64,000 bases of DNA from Nostoc piscinale CENA21 (GTDB taxonomy: Bacteria; Cyanobacteriota; Cyanobacteriia; Cyanobacteriales; Nostocaceae), in NCBI RefSeq assembly GCF_001298445.1, contig NZ_CP012036.1, forward strand, positions 1,677,263-1,741,262. The letters run 5' to 3'. The position numbers and the translations under genes were made by a program. The notes under the pieces were generated by a model. The model saw nothing but the letters and a program-made list of their open reading frames with translations, had not been told where the DNA came from and did no database searches. Numbering within the stretch: position 1 is the stretch's first letter; each line of letters begins with the position of its first letter. Positions 10,480 through 20,743 of this stretch are shown one piece after another.

Positions 10480-11155
10480 GGAGTAAGGAAAATGCCAAAA
10501 TTTTAGATTATTCCCGCTTGAGAATTAGTCTGGCTCTTGACCCCCAAGAGGGATGAGTTTCGCTTTAATTCTCATCTCTAGCTTAACCTGGATTTTTTTG
10601 ATACTCCCCAGGATGCCAGCACATGGGTGAGTTAATTTAGATGATCGAATTGCCTCAGTTTGACTTGCCTAGTGGGCTTCTGGATAGAAAGCAGGAGTTT
10701 AATTCTTCCTATCTTTCTTCTTATGCCTTACTTTCTGTGGTTTTCGTATGTCGATACATCCTGATTTGCCAATCCAAAAGTCAGTATAGGATCTGAGTAT
10801 AGTGATTACTTATTTGATTATTTATTCAGGTACTTTATTCTAGCTCATTTCCAGGGTTCGGCACAGAAATTCAGTGACCGCTCACCCGAATTTCTCACGT
10901 ATGGGTAGGGGGTGTGGGGAAAGAGGGAAGTCTGGGGAGTGAGGGGAGTGTGGGGGGAAAGATTTCTTCACCATCCTCCCACACCCCCCAAAGTACGGGA
11001 ATCGCGCTGGTGCAGTGAGCAAGAACCCCACTTGCAATTGTGTATTGTTTGTTAACTTAAAATCAGAATCTAATTGCTCGGCATTATACCTAGCAAAATA
11101 TAAATCTGACATCTTACAAAAAAACTTAAAGTAAATTTTTACAGGAGGCTGGTAG
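10480..11155. other. 676-nt intergenic region, no gene seen
   Basis: Lies between divergently transcribed hisD and the dnaJ-like gene. A G/C-rich inverted repeat is present: GGGGGTGTGGGG near 10907 pairs with the CTCCCACACCCCCC near 10975. The G-rich stretch between them (10900-10960) produces spurious ORFs. Promoters of both genes should be here but I cannot place them reliably. Confidence 0.45.
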
Positions 11156-12163
11156 ATGGCTGCAACCGACTTCAAAGATTATTATTCAGTTTTGGGAGTT
11201 AGTAAGACTGCCAGTCCAGAGGAAATTAAACAAGCTTTTCGGAAGTTAGCCCGAAAGTATCACCCCGATGTGAATCCCGGCAACAAGCAAGCAGAAGCCA
11301 ACTTTAAAGAAGTAAACGAAGCTTACGAAGTTTTATCTGACCCAGATAAGCGCCAGAAATATGACCAATTTGGTCAATATTGGAAACAAGTCGGTCAAGG
11401 CTTCCCTGGCGGCGGTGCTGGCGTTGATATGGGTGGTTTCGACTTCAGCCAATACGGCAGTTTTGATGAGTTTATTAATGAGTTATTAGGCCGCTTTGGT
11501 GGTGCGCCTGGTTCTCGTGCGACTGGTGGTAGACAAAGCTACTCTTATCGCACTAGCACAGGTAGACCAGGAGGCGGTTTTGGCGGTTTTAACGATTTTG
11601 GTTTTCAAGATGCTGGTGCAGGTACAGCCCAAGATACGGAAGCCACAATTACTTTAACTTTTTTGGAAGCGTTTGCTGGTGTGCAGAAGCGATTTAATTT
11701 GGGTAGTGAAACATTAGATGTTCGCATTCCGGCTGGTGCTAAACCCGGTAGTCGTTTGCGGGTGCGGGGTAAAGGTCAATTTAACCCCATGACTCAACAA
11801 CGGGGCGATTTATATTTAAAAGTGGAACTGCAACCTCATTCGTTCTTCCAAATTGAAGGTGATAATTTGGTCTGTGAAGTGCCAATTACCCCCGATGAAG
11901 CAACTTTAGGTGCTTCGATTGATGTACCTACACCTGATGGGAATGTGAATGTGAAATTGCCTGCGGGCGTGCGTTCTGGTCAATCTCTGCGTTTACGGGG
12001 CAAAGGCTGGCCTTTACCCAAAGGTGGACGTGGTGATCAATTGGTGAAAGTTGCGATCGCACCACCAAAAGACCTCAGCCCCCAAGAACGAGAATATTAT
12101 GAAAAAATTCGGGCTATACGTACATATAATCCCCGCAGTCATTTAAACCAAGTTAAGTTGTAA
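11156..12163 (+). CDS. DnaJ-type co-chaperone (CbpA-like, no zinc finger)
   Basis: Hsp40 protein of 335 residues that stimulates the DnaK ATPase and presents clients. The J domain is at residues 7-72 with the catalytic HPD in KYHPDVNPG. A Gly/Phe/Ser-rich linker follows at about 85-155. The two beta-sandwich client-binding domains (DnaJ C) occupy about 160-320. The four CxxCxGxG zinc motifs of class I DnaJ are absent, so it is a class II (CbpA/DnaJ2-type) protein. The start is set by AGGAGG at 11143-11148, eight bases before the ATG. Confidence 0.93.
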   Translation: MAATDFKDYYSVLGVSKTASPEEIKQAFRKLARKYHPDVNPGNKQAEANFKEVNEAYEVLSDPDKRQKYDQFGQYWKQVGQGFPGGGAGVDMGGFDFSQYGSFDEFINELLGRFGGAPGSRATGGRQSYSYRTSTGRPGGGFGGFNDFGFQDAGAGTAQDTEATITLTFLEAFAGVQKRFNLGSETLDVRIPAGAKPGSRLRVRGKGQFNPMTQQRGDLYLKVELQPHSFFQIEGDNLVCEVPITPDEATLGASIDVPTPDGNVNVKLPAGVRSGQSLRLRGKGWPLPKGGRGDQLVKVAIAPPKDLSPQEREYYEKIRAIRTYNPRSHLNQVKL

Positions 12164-12397
12164 TTCTTCTGAGGCAGTAGGCAGGAGGCAGAAGGCAGGA
12201 GGGAAGAAGAGTTTAGCTTAGTTAATCTTTCGTAACATAGTTAGGTTTTTTCCCACCGACTTACTTAATCTAATGATATAAGTTCAACATGAGACACCCT
12301 CAAACTTTATGAGTAGGGTAACACTGTTAAGTGCTGAGTAAACATTTCTCCCTTATCGCCCTTGTCTGCCTTGTTTCCCTCTGCCTCCTGCCCCCTG

Positions 12398-12805
12398 CTA
12401 GTCTACCCGTTCTGACAAATATCTACCTTTAATTTCTTGATTGAAAAACTCACCAACAGAGTCAGCATCGTGTAAATCTTCCCAAGTTTCTGGCTCTACT
12501 TCCGCATATTGATAGACTGCACCGTTGTGAAACTCGACTTGTAAGATGCGATCGCTTTCACTATATCCCACTGCGATCGCCATTGATGAATTGACTGGTA
12601 GCATCGCAATGGGTTCTTCCAACACAGGCAAAGTGAGCGTTTCTGCCACAATCTCATTCAGGTGTTGCAAGCCTTCATAAGCTTGAACTGGTGCAGGAAT
12701 TTCTAAAAATTCCAGTTCGTCACCTCTATCTAGTAATAATTGCAAGTATCCGTCAGAATGAGCAATCCCTACTAAACTGCTTAAGTCTATTTTCGATAGC
12801 TTCAT
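12398..12805 (-). CDS. KTSC domain protein
   Basis: The C-terminal half (about residues 65-130) matches the KTSC domain pattern: SSMAIAVGYSESDRILQVEF, then GAVYQYAEVE and SVGEFFNQEIKGRY. KTSC is a short domain of unknown function, found alone or fused to nucleic-acid enzymes. The N-terminal 60 residues resemble a beta-rich domain (GYLQLLLDRGDELEFLEIP). No signal peptide. It overlaps no neighbour. Confidence 0.75.
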   Translation of the reverse strand: MKLSKIDLSSLVGIAHSDGYLQLLLDRGDELEFLEIPAPVQAYEGLQHLNEIVAETLTLPVLEEPIAMLPVNSSMAIAVGYSESDRILQVEFHNGAVYQYAEVEPETWEDLHDADSVGEFFNQEIKGRYLSERVD

Positions 12806-12939
12806 TAACTTGGCGCTCCTGCTGGTATGGTTGTGGAGTGTAATATGTTTGTGTCTGTGCGATCGGCAAATTATATTAGTATTTTTGTACTATAAAACCC
12901 CTGAGTCGTCAAGTTTCCTCATAATCTCTTCTTAAAATC

Positions 12940-13040
12940 AGGACTTACGTATAGAGACTGGGTGTAGGGGTGTGGGGGTATAAGGGTGTAAAGGTTTTGG
13001 ATACATACACCTTTATACCCCGGCACCCTTTCCTCCTCTG
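12940..13040. repeat. degenerate short repeat with AGGACTTACG end
   Basis: AGGACTTACG at 12940-12949 matches the left end of the inverted-repeat element at 30216-30324. It is followed by G-rich sequence and an internal pair, GGGGTATAAGGGTGTAAAGG near 12975 against CCTTTATACCCC near 13010. The right end is missing, so this looks like a decayed copy. Confidence 0.4.
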
Positions 13041-13067
13041 CTTTCTGCCTTCTACACCCCTAAACCC

Positions 13068-14840
13068 CTACACCCTTTCACCCCTATAGTTACATTCAGT
13101 CAGCAACGGTAACACCAAGGTAAAGCAAATCTCCCTAGGGCGTGATTCCACAAAGATAGAACCGCCCAAATGTTCTACCAGTTTTTTCACCAATGCCAAC
13201 CCCAGACCAGTACCGCCAGATGTTAAATGTCCTATATTGGGGATACGGTAGAACTTGTCAAAAATGTGAGATAGTTCAGCTTCAGGAATTTCTACACCAG
13301 AATTAAGCACGCAAAGATGCAGGTGATTATTTTGATGGGAAGCAGTGATTGTAATAGTTTCTCCCGCCGGTGTGTACTTACAGGCATTTTTAACTAACTC
13401 GCGCAGGATGCGACTCAGGCTAGATATATCAGTAGTTAGTAATGGTAAATCAGGAGGTAATTGAATTTGCAAATTTTGGTGCTGTTGTTGAGATTGAATA
13501 ATAAATACTTCTATTGTGTAGGGAATCCAATCACACAAGTTAATCGTTGTGAATTGTAAGGGATAAAATTCAGCATTTAAATACTGCAAATCCAGTAAAT
13601 CTTGAATTAGTTGGAGTTCACCTTGGCACGATTCATGTAAAATTACCAAGTACTGCGATATCTTGGGATTATGGTGATTTAAACTCGTTAATTCTGTTTC
13701 TAGTAATTGGATAAATGATTGAATATTCGCTATGGGATTGCGTAATTCGTGAGAGATAGAACAGAGAAAATCATCCTTTAATTGATTGAGCTTTTGTAAC
13801 TCTTCAACTTGTGCTTGAGCCGCCTGATACAGCCGAGCCTGACGGAGAGCAATCGCGCATTGATTGGCTAACTGTTTAACTAATCGAACTTCCAGTTCAT
13901 CAAAGGCTTTGCCTGCTGATTTAAACAACCATAAACTTCCAAGAGTTTTTTGATTATCAAAAATTTGACATAATAAAATTGCATATTTTCGCTCAATTTC
14001 ATCCTCACCATTGAGAAAGTACCAGCAAAATTGTGTGCTGTGTTTTTTCCGCATTGTTGTAGGAAATTCAACCCAACTCTTTATTTGCTTGATACAAGTA
14101 ATTCCCCAGTCAGTCTCACTATCTTTGTTATATTCATAGGCAACAGCACAAGTTTTTAAATCATTAGTACAAATAGTGGCATAACAGCAATCTAGTTCCA
14201 AGCCAACTACCAACTCTGCCACTGCTGCTTGCCAAATCTGTGTTTCGTCTAAACTGTCACGAACTATATCTGTAATACGTTTTAATCTTTCTTCAAACTC
14301 TAGTGATCTTTGTAATTCCGCAGTCCGTTGGATGATTTGTTGTTCAAAACATCGATTAAGTTCTTGCAAATCTGCTTGTGCTTGTTGACGTTCTTGAATT
14401 TCTTGCTGTAAGTGTTTGTTTTGCGCCACTAGCATTTTTCGCTGCTCATAAATAATCAGTTGGTTCTGTACTCGTGCTAATACTTCCGACTCTTGAAAAG
14501 GTTTAGTAATATAATCTACACCACCTAGTTCAAAGGCTTTAATTTTATCTGTAATTTGGTCTAGCGCACTAATAAAAATTATGGGAATATTAGCAGTTTT
14601 TTCTTGCAGTTTTAATTGTTGGCAGACTTCATAACCATTGATTTCTGGCATGTTAATATCCAGTAAAATCAAATCAGGTGGTTCTATCTGGGCAGCCTGA
14701 ATTGCCATTTTACCACTAACAGTTTTTTTAACCTTAAACCCGTGAGATTCTAGAATTTTCGCTAGTAAACGTAAATTATCTGGTGTATCATCAATTAACA
14801 AAATCAAAGCGGAATCAATCGTCAATCTAGATAAAGACAT
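13068..14840 (-). CDS. receiver-GAF-histidine kinase hybrid protein
   Basis: Two-component protein of 590 residues with its receiver domain first. Receiver at about 12-130 with the phospho-acceptor in LILLDINMPEINGYE and the KPF lysine; coiled coil at about 135-185; a GAF-like domain at about 190-335; HisKA with FLCSISHELRNPIANIQ; and a HATPase with VKNACKYTPAG and GGTGLGLALVKKLV. It lies 45 nt after the phytochrome gene on the same strand, so it is probably co-transcribed and may take phosphate from that kinase through its N-terminal receiver. It is cytosolic, with no membrane segment and no DNA-binding output. Confidence 0.9.
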   Translation of the reverse strand: MSLSRLTIDSALILLIDDTPDNLRLLAKILESHGFKVKKTVSGKMAIQAAQIEPPDLILLDINMPEINGYEVCQQLKLQEKTANIPIIFISALDQITDKIKAFELGGVDYITKPFQESEVLARVQNQLIIYEQRKMLVAQNKHLQQEIQERQQAQADLQELNRCFEQQIIQRTAELQRSLEFEERLKRITDIVRDSLDETQIWQAAVAELVVGLELDCCYATICTNDLKTCAVAYEYNKDSETDWGITCIKQIKSWVEFPTTMRKKHSTQFCWYFLNGEDEIERKYAILLCQIFDNQKTLGSLWLFKSAGKAFDELEVRLVKQLANQCAIALRQARLYQAAQAQVEELQKLNQLKDDFLCSISHELRNPIANIQSFIQLLETELTSLNHHNPKISQYLVILHESCQGELQLIQDLLDLQYLNAEFYPLQFTTINLCDWIPYTIEVFIIQSQQQHQNLQIQLPPDLPLLTTDISSLSRILRELVKNACKYTPAGETITITASHQNNHLHLCVLNSGVEIPEAELSHIFDKFYRIPNIGHLTSGGTGLGLALVKKLVEHLGGSIFVESRPREICFTLVLPLLTECNYRGERV

Positions 14841-14885
14841 AATTTATTGTTTTAACTTTACTCAATTATGAATTAATAATGTTGA

Positions 14886-17861
14886 TTAATTTGAGATATC
14901 TTTTAACAAGTTAATAATTGTTTCTAAATGAAAGTTATCAACTAAATCTTTTAAAGTCTCTGCAAGTTGATACTGACTGGCTGGAATTTCTTGGAAAAGT
15001 TGATAAAGTTTTTCATCATCAATCATTAATGCAGCTTCATAAACTTGAGCAAGCCAACTTGCTGGCATATCTGCCAAATCAGATGGTGTTAGTTTTTGTG
15101 ATTGATGTTTAGATTCTGGCAATTTTTGTTGATGATTTTCAGCATAAACATAACGCACACCAAGATACTGTGCCATTTTCTCCAACAGAACAGTTTCTTC
15201 AAAAGGTTTAGCCACAAAATCATCACAACCTATTTGTAAAATAATTTCTCTGTCTTCGGCAAAAGCACTGGCAGTCAACGCAATAATTGCTAAAACTTTA
15301 TTTTGAGTATGAGCGCGAATTTGCTTAGTTGCTTCATAACCATTCATCACAGGCATTTGTATATCCATCAAAATTAGATGGGGTTGCCAAGCTTTGCAGA
15401 TATCAACAGCCATCAGACCATTCTCTGCTGCACAGACTTCAAAACCGACAGATTTCAGCAGTTTCACCATTAACTGCCGATTTTCTAAAACATCCTCAAC
15501 AATTAAAATTCTGTATCTAGGTTGACCAGGTTCTAAACTAATAACTCGCCTAGTAATTTGTGTAACAGGTAAAACATCGACTTTTTTGGCGATAGTCATC
15601 TGCACGCTACAAGTAAAAGTTGCACCTTGACCTAAGATACTCTGAGCGCGAACATCGCCCCCCATTAATCTGGCAAACTGGCGGCTAATGGCTAGTCCCA
15701 GGCCTGTACCTTGCATAAATTGTCTTCCACCTTTAGCCTGTGCAAATGCTTCAAAAATTAACTCTAAATCTTCAGTCGCAATTCCAGGGCCAGTATCTTC
15801 TACCACAAATTCTAAAGTTACTTTGCCTGATTGTTTGGCAGATTCAGCATAGGAAACTCGCAGCGCCACATAGCCAACCACTGTAAATTTAATGGCATTG
15901 CCCAGCAAGTTAATTAATATTTGTCGCAGTTTACCTTCATCACCATAGACATATTGATTTACCTCTGGACTAAACTCAGTAATGATATTTATTCCCTTAT
16001 CAGAAGCTTTGAGGGCAAACATTTCTTGAATGGAGAAAATTAACCGAAACAAGTCGAAGTAACTTTCATTTAAAGTGAGTTGCCCAGCTTCAATTTTTGA
16101 CATTTCTAAAACATCATTAATTAAAGCCAATAAATGTTCACCACTACGACTAATAATGTCTAAATGTTCTTGATCATTTTGCGATAAAGAACTATTACGA
16201 GTCATAATTTGGGTGAAACCTAAGATAGCATTGAGTGGTGTACGTAATTCATGACTCATCTTGGCTAAGAACTGACTTTTAGCACGGTTAGCAATTTCTG
16301 CTTGTTCGGCTGCTTGCTGAAGCGCCACATGAGAAAATTCTAAAGCTGCTAACATCAAGTTATTTTTCATCTCCTGTGCAACTTCAATTTCAAATGCTTG
16401 CCAGGGATAGGATTTATCTTTTACTGTTTGTTTCCACAGTTCAAATGATTTGCGGGGAGTCAGACGTAAACTATTATCAGCAGCTATAGAAATTGATGTC
16501 TGTGGATTTCCTGCCCAATTCACAGTTTGGACTTGCTCTGGTCGTAACCAAATAATATGATAAGACCTTTGATTTAAAAAAATTGAAATGGCAAGAATGC
16601 CACTAACTTTATCTTTAAATTTTCTAGCAGGGGGGTAGATTTGTGGTAAGGAGTCAGTATAAAAAATTTCTTGGCGGTTTTGTTCAGAAAGCCAATTTAT
16701 TAGCTTTCTCATATCGCTGTCTGAGGGAGTTTGACCAATTAAAGTTAATTGTTCTTCTAATAAGATAGCAACACCTTGAGCTTGCACTAAGTTTAATAAA
16801 TTAGATTCGTTGCGTTTAAAGACATTACCAATATAGTCTAATTCATTAGATAAAGCTTGTCTGAGTTGTTCTTGAATTGTTTTAACTTGTTGCCGATAAA
16901 AGTTTAGTTCAATTTCTTGCTGATTGAGTAATTGAATTGAAGCAAACTGACCAATAAATTCACAGATTTTGCGAATTTCATAATCAACATTTTTAGGTGT
17001 ATAATGGTGACAAGCAATCATCCCCCAAAGCCGATTTTGATTGACAAGGGAGATACACAAAGTTGCGGTTACACCCATGTTATGCAAGTATTCTAGATGC
17101 CAGGGTGAAACGCTTCTTAAGGTTACTGTGCTTAAGTCTAAGAGTGGATGAGATGGAGTTAATTTAACTGGCTGATAATTGATATTGGGAATCAGGCGTA
17201 AACATTTTTCGTAGTAAAGTTGTCTGGCTTGGGCGGGAATATCTGAAGCAGGATAATGTAGGTCTAAATAACTTTCGAGATGACTTGGTTTATCTTCTGC
17301 AATCACCACTCCACTATAGTCTGCTTCTAATCTATAGAGCATTACTCGATCAAATTGTGTAATTTTTCGGACTTCTTTGACAATAATTTGAAATAGTTCT
17401 AAGGAATTTCTAGCAGTGGTTAGTTGAGAAACTGTTTGTTCTAAAAGATGACAATATCCCAGAAATGGACTACTTTTTGTATATGAACGCGGTTCTAATT
17501 CTAAGATGAAAACATTTTGCGATCGCTGTATAGTTCCGAGAAACAATTTCTGCGTGATTTCTCCAGAAAATTGGTGTATTTCAGATTTTAATTCAAACAA
17601 ATAGACAAACGGCAATATCTCTTGTTGAAGAGAATCAATAATTAACTGGATTTGCTCTGAACCAAAGAGAAATGTTAAATTATGTCCAATTAAATCAGTA
17701 GCGGGAATCCCAAAAAATTCACTTGTATTTTTACTAGCTTGCAGAATCTTGAGTTGGGGTAATTCTAAAGCTAACAGGACACCAAATGGTTGAATATAAC
17801 CAGGAATATTAATTGGTTCCTGATCACAATCAATGATAGTAATCGGAGCTGAATCAGTCAT
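14886..17861 (-). CDS. bacteriophytochrome hybrid histidine kinase
   Basis: Red/far-red light sensor kinase of 991 residues. PAS at about 15-120 carries Cys12 in IIDCDQEPINIPGYIQPFG, the position that binds biliverdin in bacteriophytochromes. The GAF domain (about 140-315) has PASDIPAQAR and SVSPWHLEYLHNMG; the Cph1-type cysteine position is Trp, again pointing to the biliverdin class. PHY (about 330-510) keeps the tongue PRKSF motif. HisKA has MSHELRTPLN (His about 537), the HATPase has DTGPGIA and GTGLGLAIS, and a receiver follows with LILMDIQMPVMNGYE. A helical tail of about 100 residues closes the protein. The usual IQPHG is IQPFG here. AphC-like proteins of Anabaena have a comparable layout, but orthology is not proven. 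Confidence 0.92.
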   Translation of the reverse strand: MTDSAPITIIDCDQEPINIPGYIQPFGVLLALELPQLKILQASKNTSEFFGIPATDLIGHNLTFLFGSEQIQLIIDSLQQEILPFVYLFELKSEIHQFSGEITQKLFLGTIQRSQNVFILELEPRSYTKSSPFLGYCHLLEQTVSQLTTARNSLELFQIIVKEVRKITQFDRVMLYRLEADYSGVVIAEDKPSHLESYLDLHYPASDIPAQARQLYYEKCLRLIPNINYQPVKLTPSHPLLDLSTVTLRSVSPWHLEYLHNMGVTATLCISLVNQNRLWGMIACHHYTPKNVDYEIRKICEFIGQFASIQLLNQQEIELNFYRQQVKTIQEQLRQALSNELDYIGNVFKRNESNLLNLVQAQGVAILLEEQLTLIGQTPSDSDMRKLINWLSEQNRQEIFYTDSLPQIYPPARKFKDKVSGILAISIFLNQRSYHIIWLRPEQVQTVNWAGNPQTSISIAADNSLRLTPRKSFELWKQTVKDKSYPWQAFEIEVAQEMKNNLMLAALEFSHVALQQAAEQAEIANRAKSQFLAKMSHELRTPLNAILGFTQIMTRNSSLSQNDQEHLDIISRSGEHLLALINDVLEMSKIEAGQLTLNESYFDLFRLIFSIQEMFALKASDKGINIITEFSPEVNQYVYGDEGKLRQILINLLGNAIKFTVVGYVALRVSYAESAKQSGKVTLEFVVEDTGPGIATEDLELIFEAFAQAKGGRQFMQGTGLGLAISRQFARLMGGDVRAQSILGQGATFTCSVQMTIAKKVDVLPVTQITRRVISLEPGQPRYRILIVEDVLENRQLMVKLLKSVGFEVCAAENGLMAVDICKAWQPHLILMDIQMPVMNGYEATKQIRAHTQNKVLAIIALTASAFAEDREIILQIGCDDFVAKPFEETVLLEKMAQYLGVRYVYAENHQQKLPESKHQSQKLTPSDLADMPASWLAQVYEAALMIDDEKLYQLFQEIPASQYQLAETLKDLVDNFHLETIINLLKDISN

Positions 17862-18184
17862 TTTGAAATTGAAATATTTTATTTTTTTGCAAAAATTCGA
17901 TTTTAAAAAAAAGGCATTTGATTAAAATTTAGTGTTAATTGACACTGTAGTTAGCCAGAGGCTACATTCCGAGCTACAACAACTTATCTATCTTGCTGGT
18001 AGTAAAATTTACCTGCTTCGTAAGTTGATAATGATCTATTTTCATACTAACTAAGAAAGAATTTTGCTGTTCAGTGAAAAATTGTATGATTAAATTAACT
18101 ATTTTGACATAAAATATTTATCCCAAAAATATTTTAGTGACAAAACTTTGGTAATTGGATCGCTCCTGCAATGCCAATAATAAA
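17862..18184. other. AT-rich intergenic region, no gene seen
   Basis: This is the upstream region of the phytochrome operon and holds its promoter. I see no ORF or RNA gene. Confidence 0.4.
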
Positions 18185-18214
18185 AGAGCGCATATCTATA
18201 TGTATATGCGCTCT
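18185..18214 (-). terminator. intrinsic terminator of the GH13 gene
   Basis: Perfect 11-bp inverted repeat: AGAGCGCATAT at 18185-18195 and ATATGCGCTCT at 18204-18214, with an 8-nt loop. Read on the minus strand it is followed directly by TTTTATT. It sits 33 nt past the stop of the leftward glycoside hydrolase. Confidence 0.8.
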
Positions 18215-18246
18215 ACGAGGAGATAAAATTGGCAGTAAAGAGGAAT

Positions 18247-20082
18247 TTATTCGTAAATTACAAACCCAGCCGCAGGTACAGTAATTTTCACAGCTTTACC
18301 ATTCCTGGCTGCAATTTTCACCGTTTGGCCGACTTGTTGTTTATCGGTGGAGTAAATGCAAGTCAGGAAATCACCTTCTTTGTGTAACTCGTTATCAATC
18401 GTCACCCAAGCTTCACGAGGTTGATAATAGTCGGTATTGATAGCCGCGACTATTTCTTGGTCACTGAGAATACGAGACCAAGGGACAACAGAACGAATTT
18501 CGTTACCAATGATTTGGGGTAAACCAAAGTTTACACCATCACCAGAAATAGGGCGGAGATATTGACGACCACGACTTAAAGCTTTTTTCTGGCTTCTAAT
18601 TTGGAGAATTTGGGAGATTTCTTGATAGATGTAATTGTTTTCATTAAAGAAGTGAACGCCTCTAGTACCAAATGCACCGAACTCACCGCCAAACATGGAC
18701 TCGCGCAAATAGCGATCGCTATCTCCATGTCCATCAAAACCTTGTTCTGTACCATAATAAATACAAGGGATACCCAGCGTTAAAGCGTTGAGTGCTAAAG
18801 CATTGAGTACTACTTTTGTAGCGTCTTTATCTGCACAGAATCTTGCTTTGTTTTGTCCTTTACGTACTTGGTCATGGTCGTCGAACATCGTCACGACCTT
18901 ATCTCTAAACCAAACGTGAGATTCTTTTTGTACCAGTAAAGAATTACGGAACAAACTAAAGTAATCTCTAGGGTTACGATATCCTTTGACTAAATATTCC
19001 AGTTTGTCAGGAATCTCATCAACACCTAAAGCAGCATCTAAACCTGTCTCCTCTAAAGTTTCAAATGCTCTTTGTCTTCCGCCAGTAATTTCCCCAAGTA
19101 AAAAGAATCTTTCTTTACCAATGCTTTGAGCAAACTCATGAATCATCGAAGCAAAAATGCGCGTTGCACCTTTATCCATGTGTTTGACAGTATCAATGCG
19201 GAAACCATCAATATCTGCGTAGGCTATCCAATATTTATAAACCTGGGCCAGATATTTTAGAGCCGGAGATGGGACATAATCATCCAGTCCACCAAAGCCA
19301 TGACGAATATCTTTTAAATCCTCAAAATCTCCTTCTAAAAATTCTGGATAACCATCCCAATTTCTAATGCGTCCTTTTTGGGTATATAAAGATGGATCTT
19401 GCAATTCTACAGGCCAAATTGCGTCATTTTCTTGCGGCCAAGTTGCGGGTTTGTTGGGGTCTGTTTTGCGAAATGGGATGCTAGGTTTACCTGTCGCATC
19501 ATTAAAACCTTTGACTTGATAGGGTGTGCCGTTGTAATCAACAGTACCAGCTTCGTAACTAAAAATATTACCAGAATGGTTGAGGATAATATCTAAAATT
19601 ACATAGATACCATTGGCATGAGCAGTTTGCACTAACTCTTGCAAATCTTCACCGCTACCGAATCTAGGGTTGATTTCTAAGAAATCTTGAATACCGTAAC
19701 CGTGATATGTTTCTTGAAAAGATACCTGTTTAAAAATTGGACTAATCCAAATTGCAGATACGCCCAAACGCTTCAAGTATCCAATCTTACTAGTTAGTCC
19801 TTTAAGATTGCCACCAACGTATTTTACACCCGCTTCTCGCCAACGTTCTGCGCCTTCTGGTGTGCGAGTGGCATTATTTTGATCACCATCAAATAAGGGA
19901 TTTACACCATTAGAGACAATATTTCCTGAATTATCTTTATATTCCTTCTCCTTACCATCAGAAAATCGGTCGAGCATCATAAAATAAAACACTTGGTCTT
20001 CCCAAGCATTGGGAGATGGATAAAATGTTTTATTGGTGGTATAAGAAGCTAAATTTAGTTGCGATAGTTGTTTGATTGTCAT
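18247..20082 (-). CDS. GH13 alpha-amylase family glycoside hydrolase
   Basis: Alpha-glucan-acting enzyme of 611 residues with the GH13 (beta/alpha)8 barrel. The four conserved regions are present: DIILNHSG, DGFRIDTVKH with the nucleophile Asp (about 297), LLGEITGG with the general acid Glu (about 331) and TMFDDHD with the transition-state Asp (about 404). An N-terminal stretch (WEDQVFYFMMLDRFSDG) and a C-terminal beta domain flank the barrel. No signal peptide is seen, so it is probably cytosolic and could act on glycogen or maltodextrins. Whether it hydrolyses or transfers glucosyl units cannot be told. The upstream 850-nt region holds two terminators in the same direction. Confidence 0.9.
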   Translation of the reverse strand: MTIKQLSQLNLASYTTNKTFYPSPNAWEDQVFYFMMLDRFSDGKEKEYKDNSGNIVSNGVNPLFDGDQNNATRTPEGAERWREAGVKYVGGNLKGLTSKIGYLKRLGVSAIWISPIFKQVSFQETYHGYGIQDFLEINPRFGSGEDLQELVQTAHANGIYVILDIILNHSGNIFSYEAGTVDYNGTPYQVKGFNDATGKPSIPFRKTDPNKPATWPQENDAIWPVELQDPSLYTQKGRIRNWDGYPEFLEGDFEDLKDIRHGFGGLDDYVPSPALKYLAQVYKYWIAYADIDGFRIDTVKHMDKGATRIFASMIHEFAQSIGKERFFLLGEITGGRQRAFETLEETGLDAALGVDEIPDKLEYLVKGYRNPRDYFSLFRNSLLVQKESHVWFRDKVVTMFDDHDQVRKGQNKARFCADKDATKVVLNALALNALTLGIPCIYYGTEQGFDGHGDSDRYLRESMFGGEFGAFGTRGVHFFNENNYIYQEISQILQIRSQKKALSRGRQYLRPISGDGVNFGLPQIIGNEIRSVVPWSRILSDQEIVAAINTDYYQPREAWVTIDNELHKEGDFLTCIYSTDKQQVGQTVKIAARNGKAVKITVPAAGFVIYE

Positions 20083-20350
20083 TTCCGTATTCTCAGATTA
20101 ATGACTGAAATAATTGCTGTGTGGATACGGAAAGCTACAAAACTAAATTTTTTAATTCCGGATAACTTGTCAGTTTAACAATGCACTGATTATCCGATTC
20201 AACCATTGTTTTTCCCAGAATGAAACAGCCCTGCCCTTAAAAAGGGGATACTCAAGCGGATCAAGAAGTGCTGCCAATCACTTTTCAAACAACCTCGGAG
20301 ACATCAGGGATCTAGCTGCTGAAAACTTGACTATCCACAGACTGCCAATA

Positions 20351-20376
20351 AAAAGCCCCCGGTGTTTACCAGGGGT
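20351..20376 (-). terminator. leftward intrinsic terminator upstream of GH13 gene
   Basis: CCCC at 20356-20359 and GGT at 20361-20363 pair with ACC at 20368-20370 and GGGG at 20372-20375, with a GTTT loop and one C-A mismatch. On the minus strand the stem is followed by CTTTTTATT. It is 270 nt upstream of the GH13 start and faces it. Confidence 0.65.
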
Positions 20377-20501
20377 ATCTATCTCTATCAGCATCAACCT
20401 ATTCCTACATCAAAGAGAATCGCACTTATCAGAGTTAATTGCATCCGCATTTATGCAAAAATTACATAAAATAAATTACATTTTTGCATAAATATCTCAG
20501 G

Positions 20502-20536
20502 GTATAGGCTGTAAAGGTTTTTCAAACCTATACCCT
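20502..20536. repeat. inverted repeat GGGTATAGG / CCTATACCC
   Basis: A nine-base inverted repeat with an 18-base loop inside the 850-nt intergenic region. No U-run follows on either strand, so it is more likely a short dispersed repeat than a terminator. No gene is seen in 20377-20740. Confidence 0.45.
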
Positions 20537-20743
20537 GGCTCAAGAAGTAGGGGAAAAAGGGGCAGAGAGCAGGGAGAAGCAAGCTCCTTCCCTCCTGCTG
20601 TGGAGCGAAGCGGAACTCATGTATCAAGCCCCGTCCTTCTAAGACGCTCGATTTGGGGCGGAGTAAAAGCACTGTCACAGTCTCTCCCCAGCCTCCGGCA
20701 GTGCTTAATACTTCTAAATCTTTGATTTTTCATCTTAAAGAAA

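Noticed and set aside
10882..11175. Minus-strand ORF overlapping the dnaJ start
   Set aside because: It is built from the G-rich inverted repeat and Pro/Ser-rich translation with no protein-like pattern.
20451..20678. 75-codon minus-strand ORF between GH13 and GH116
   Set aside because: Covers an inverted repeat and low-complexity sequence, lacks an RBS and protein-like composition.
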